Positions 5,027 to 6,698 of a stretch of 6,698 bases of DNA are shown here, piece after piece. A model generated the notes under the pieces. It did not search any database. It saw nothing but the letters and a program-made list of their open reading frames with translations, and had not been told where the DNA came from. The DNA is taken from contig CAZDPQ010000136.1 of assembly GCA_964507305.1 (NCBI GenBank), positions 1-6,698 on the forward strand. Reading direction: 5' to 3'. The stretch comes from JAQVYV01 sp964507305. GTDB lineage: Bacteria > Bacillota > Clostridia > Saccharofermentanales > UBA5734. Position 1 is the stretch's first letter, and every line of letters starts with the position of its first letter. The position numbers and the translations under genes were made by a program.

Positions 5027-5386
5027 TCAGGCCTTTTCCCAGACTTCGTTGAGCTGGTCCTGCACCTGGTAGTACATGACATACGAGCCGACTCCGACCA
5101 GGAGCGTGAGGATGAGCCAGAGAACGAAATTGTTCTTGGCGGGAAGGCCGGCGCGCGAGCGGATCTCGAAGACCGCTGCGTCCATCTTGTACATCCATAC
5201 GAAATACGCGATGCCGCAGGTGATGATCGAGAGGAAGAAATAGAGGCCTGCGGAAATCTTCTTCTCACCGAGCGCGCCGTTGACCTCGCCGGTGACCGCG
5301 AAGAACCAGTAGATGCCGTAGATCCCGCACGTGAAGATCGTCAGCAGGATGACGGCGATCGGGGAACGGACCTTGCCTTTGAACAT
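5027..5386 (-). CDS. DUF4234 domain small membrane protein
   Basis: Membrane protein of 119 residues and unknown function. Three hydrophobic segments are visible (about residues 9-30, 46-66 and 87-107). The first carries the family pattern RSPIAVILLTIFTCGIYGIY followed by WFFAVTGEVN, typical of DUF4234; a second TCGIAY turn occurs near residues 56-61. The C-terminus is charged and predicted cytoplasmic. The start is set by AGGAGG seven to eight bases upstream (5394-5399, minus strand). An in-frame upstream codon at 5461 would add 25 residues but falls inside the promoter, so it is rejected. The gene has its own promoter (5433-5461) and terminator (4939-4976), so it can be a monocistronic unit. 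The DUF2752 gene follows in the same direction; both encode small membrane proteins, and a shared process is possible but unproven. Confidence 0.87.
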   Translation of the reverse strand: MFKGKVRSPIAVILLTIFTCGIYGIYWFFAVTGEVNGALGEKKISAGLYFFLSIITCGIAYFVWMYKMDAAVFEIRSRAGLPAKNNFVLWLILTLLVGVGSYVMYYQVQDQLNEVWEKA

Positions 5387-5393
5387 AAAGAAC

Positions 5394-5399
5394 CCTCCT
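5394..5399 (-). promoter_or_regulatory. Ribosome binding site that fixes the DUF4234 start
   Basis: On the minus strand AGGAGG is followed by GTTCTTT and then ATG at 5386. This consensus site supports the short form of the protein over the in-frame start at 5461. Confidence 0.88.
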
Positions 5400-5432
5400 G
5401 TATCCCAATTGCTTTCGTTTTGGACCACTCCC

Positions 5433-5461
5433 ATTGTACGGGAATCCTGCGGGAAATACAA
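5433..5461 (-). promoter_or_regulatory. Promoter of the DUF4234 gene
   Basis: On the minus strand TTGTAT (5461-5456), a 17-base spacer and TACAAT (5438-5433, 5 of 6 to TATAAT) make a good vegetative promoter. Transcription should start near 5426, leaving a leader of about 40 bases. It lies 20 bases behind the stop of the GNAT gene, so DUF4234 need not depend on argF transcription. Confidence 0.65.
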
Positions 5462-5481
5462 TTGTCATTTGCCATAAGGTG

Positions 5482-5961
5482 TCAGGCTTTTTTCAGCGTT
5501 TTGACGAACAGGCCTCTCGGGTAGCCGCGATCGGAGGAAACCGAGGTGAGCGTGAATCCTTTGGATGTGTAGAAGCGGACGGTGCGGTGGTTGGTCAGCG
5601 CGGTGTGGAGCGAGATGGATGCATAGCCTTCCGCGAGGATGATCTCCTCAGCCCGATCGTACAGCCTGCTGCCGACGCCCGTGCGCTGCGCCTGCGGCAG
5701 CACGGCGAACCGTGTGATCTCGGCCGTATCCGCGGACAGGCGCGAGATGCGAACGGTGCCGACCGCTTCGTCCAGATGGGAGGCGATCAGCACGATGTCC
5801 TCCCGGATGTGCCGCCTGACATCGTCCGGCGTTTCGCGCAGGGAATCCAGGACGCCGGGGATGCCGGAATCTTCCGCGTACCGGGCCATGGCTTCCCGGA
5901 TCATGGCCGTGCAGATATCCGCATCTTCGGGTACGGCGCGGCGGACGGCGATCGTTTTCAT
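5482..5961 (-). CDS. GNAT family N-acetyltransferase
   Basis: Complete 159-residue GNAT protein that would transfer the acetyl group of acetyl-CoA to an amine; the substrate cannot be told from sequence. The acetyl-CoA pyrophosphate-binding motif A is clear: strand ITRFAVLP (82-89), then QRTGVG (92-97), which fits Q/RxxGxG/A, leading into a helix to about 110. Motif B is ALTNHRTVRFYTSKGF (121-136), with Asn124 and Tyr131 in the usual places. The N-terminal part (IAVRRAVPEDADICTAMIRE) is the common GNAT opening. The ATG lies 16 bases after the argF stop on the same strand, with a GGGGGAG nearby, so it is probably cotranscribed with argF. That does not make it an N-acetylglutamate synthase; the sequence looks like a generic small GNAT. 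No terminator was found before the next promoter. Confidence 0.93.
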   Translation of the reverse strand: MKTIAVRRAVPEDADICTAMIREAMARYAEDSGIPGVLDSLRETPDDVRRHIREDIVLIASHLDEAVGTVRISRLSADTAEITRFAVLPQAQRTGVGSRLYDRAEEIILAEGYASISLHTALTNHRTVRFYTSKGFTLTSVSSDRGYPRGLFVKTLKKA

Positions 5962-5977
5962 GAAGCGTCTCCCCCGG

Positions 5978-6698
5978 TCACGGGCTCATGAGGCGGACCA
6001 TGACCGCTTTCTGCGCGTGAAGCCTGTTTTCGGCCTCGTCGAACACCACGGAAGCGGGGCCGTCGATGACACTGGCGGTGACCTCGCTGCCCCGGTAGGC
6101 CGGAAGGCAATGCAGGAAAACGGCATCTTCTGCGGCAAGCCGCATCCGCTCTTCATGGACCTGATACGGCATGAAGATTTTCATGCGGGCAGCCTTTTCG
6201 GCTTCCTGGCCCATGCTGACCCAGGTGTCGGTGTAGACGGCATCCGCCCCGCGGACCGCTTCGTCGGGATCGTCGGTCAGGAGGACGGATCCGCCGGTCA
6301 GCGCTGCGGCCTTTTCGGCTTCGCGGACGCATCCGGCGTCGCATCCGTAGCCGGCCGGGGATGCGACGGCGATGTGCATGCCGGCTTTCGCGCAGGCATG
6401 GAGCAGGGAGTTGGCCACGTTGTTCCCGTCGCCGAGGTATGCAAGCTTCAGGCCCCGGAGGGAGCCTTTGTGCTCGCGGATCGTCATCAGGTCGGCGAGC
6501 GCCTGGCACGGGTGCATCAGGTCGGTGAGCCCGTTGATGACCGGGATCGTGCCGAAGCGCGCCAGGTCCTCGACATCGCTGTGTGCGAAGGTCCGGATCA
6601 TGATCCCGTCGAGGAATCTGGAAAGGACGCGCGCTGTGTCCGCGACGGATTCGCCCCGACCGAGCTGGATGTCCTGGCTGTTCAGGAAGAGTGCATGG
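5978..6698 (-). CDS. argF: Ornithine carbamoyltransferase, C-terminal part (5' end outside window)
   Basis: Cytoplasmic enzyme joining carbamoyl phosphate and ornithine to citrulline in arginine synthesis (or the reverse in the deiminase pathway). The frame is open to the right edge: 239 residues are visible, so roughly 70-80 N-terminal residues are missing, including the STRT carbamoyl-phosphate motif. An internal ATG at 6601 is not the start, because the upstream sequence (NSQDIQLGRGESVADTARVL) is typical family sequence. Visible motifs, numbered in the visible part, are HPCQ (62-65), YLGDGNNVANSL (87-98) of the ornithine domain, DTWVSMGQE (157-165), FLHCLPAYRG (194-203) with the active-site cysteine, and HAQKAVM (227-233). 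SMG binds ornithine. The GNAT gene follows after 16 bases. No arginine deiminase or carbamate kinase gene is in view, so the biosynthetic role is favoured only weakly. Confidence 0.96.
   Translation of the reverse strand, partial: HALFLNSQDIQLGRGESVADTARVLSRFLDGIMIRTFAHSDVEDLARFGTIPVINGLTDLMHPCQALADLMTIREHKGSLRGLKLAYLGDGNNVANSLLHACAKAGMHIAVASPAGYGCDAGCVREAEKAAALTGGSVLLTDDPDEAVRGADAVYTDTWVSMGQEAEKAARMKIFMPYQVHEERMRLAAEDAVFLHCLPAYRGSEVTASVIDGPASVVFDEAENRLHAQKAVMVRLMSP

Noticed and set aside
4583..5524. 313-codon open frame on the plus strand
   Set aside because: It is antisense to the DUF2752 and DUF4234 genes and runs through their terminator and promoter. Its composition is a charged shadow of those genes.
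5434..5991. 185-codon open frame on the plus strand
   Set aside because: It is the shadow of the GNAT gene, which has clear acetyl-CoA motifs on the other strand.
5978..6601. argF starting at ATG 6601
   Set aside because: The frame continues to the right edge with typical ornithine carbamoyltransferase sequence, so the true start is outside the window.

Overview
The window looks like a chromosomal segment of a high-GC member of the Bacillota, probably a Clostridia-type anaerobe. The grounds are two stand-alone ECF-transporter S-components, an FMN riboswitch with an intrinsic terminator in front of ribU, a type III pantothenate kinase, strong AGGAGG-type ribosome binding sites, and a WapA/Rhs-type protein end. 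No rRNA, tRNA, CRISPR array or insertion sequence was seen. The assignment is inference from gene families and cannot be made to genus.

Two compositional regions meet near position 1,800. The left part (1 to about 1,800) is accessory DNA. It opens inside the last Rhs repeats of a large Rhs protein (partial). After the DPSG motif this continues into an AT-rich, glycine-rich C-terminal tip of about 174 residues that fits a polymorphic toxin domain of unknown type. A two-membrane-segment protein follows after 5 bases and is the natural immunity candidate. Next come a 42-residue ORF with an excellent ribosome binding site and a 37-residue ORF. Both look like leftovers of a small-protein plus nucleotidyltransferase (AbiEii-like) module.

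The right part (about 1,800 to 6,698) is GC-rich and reads as ordinary chromosomal backbone. A clear promoter at 1764-1792 drives an ECF S-component (probably PanT, pantothenate) followed by coaX (type III pantothenate kinase): vitamin B5 import followed by its first phosphorylation toward CoA. After a 414-base noncoding stretch holding a promoter, a complete FMN aptamer and a rho-independent terminator comes ribU, the riboflavin S-component. Neither S-component has EcfA/EcfA'/EcfT genes here, so both must share an energizing module encoded elsewhere.

From 4,394 to the right edge all genes run on the minus strand. Read in transcription order they are argF (ornithine carbamoyltransferase, 5' end cut by the window), a GNAT acetyltransferase 16 bases downstream, a DUF4234 small membrane protein with its own promoter and terminator, and a DUF2752 membrane protein. 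The 3' end of the DUF2752 gene overlaps the 3' end of ribU head-on.

The part most likely to be undescribed is the Rhs tip plus its membrane-anchored partner at 197-1338. The rest is recognisable metabolism and transport, with a well-formed riboswitch.
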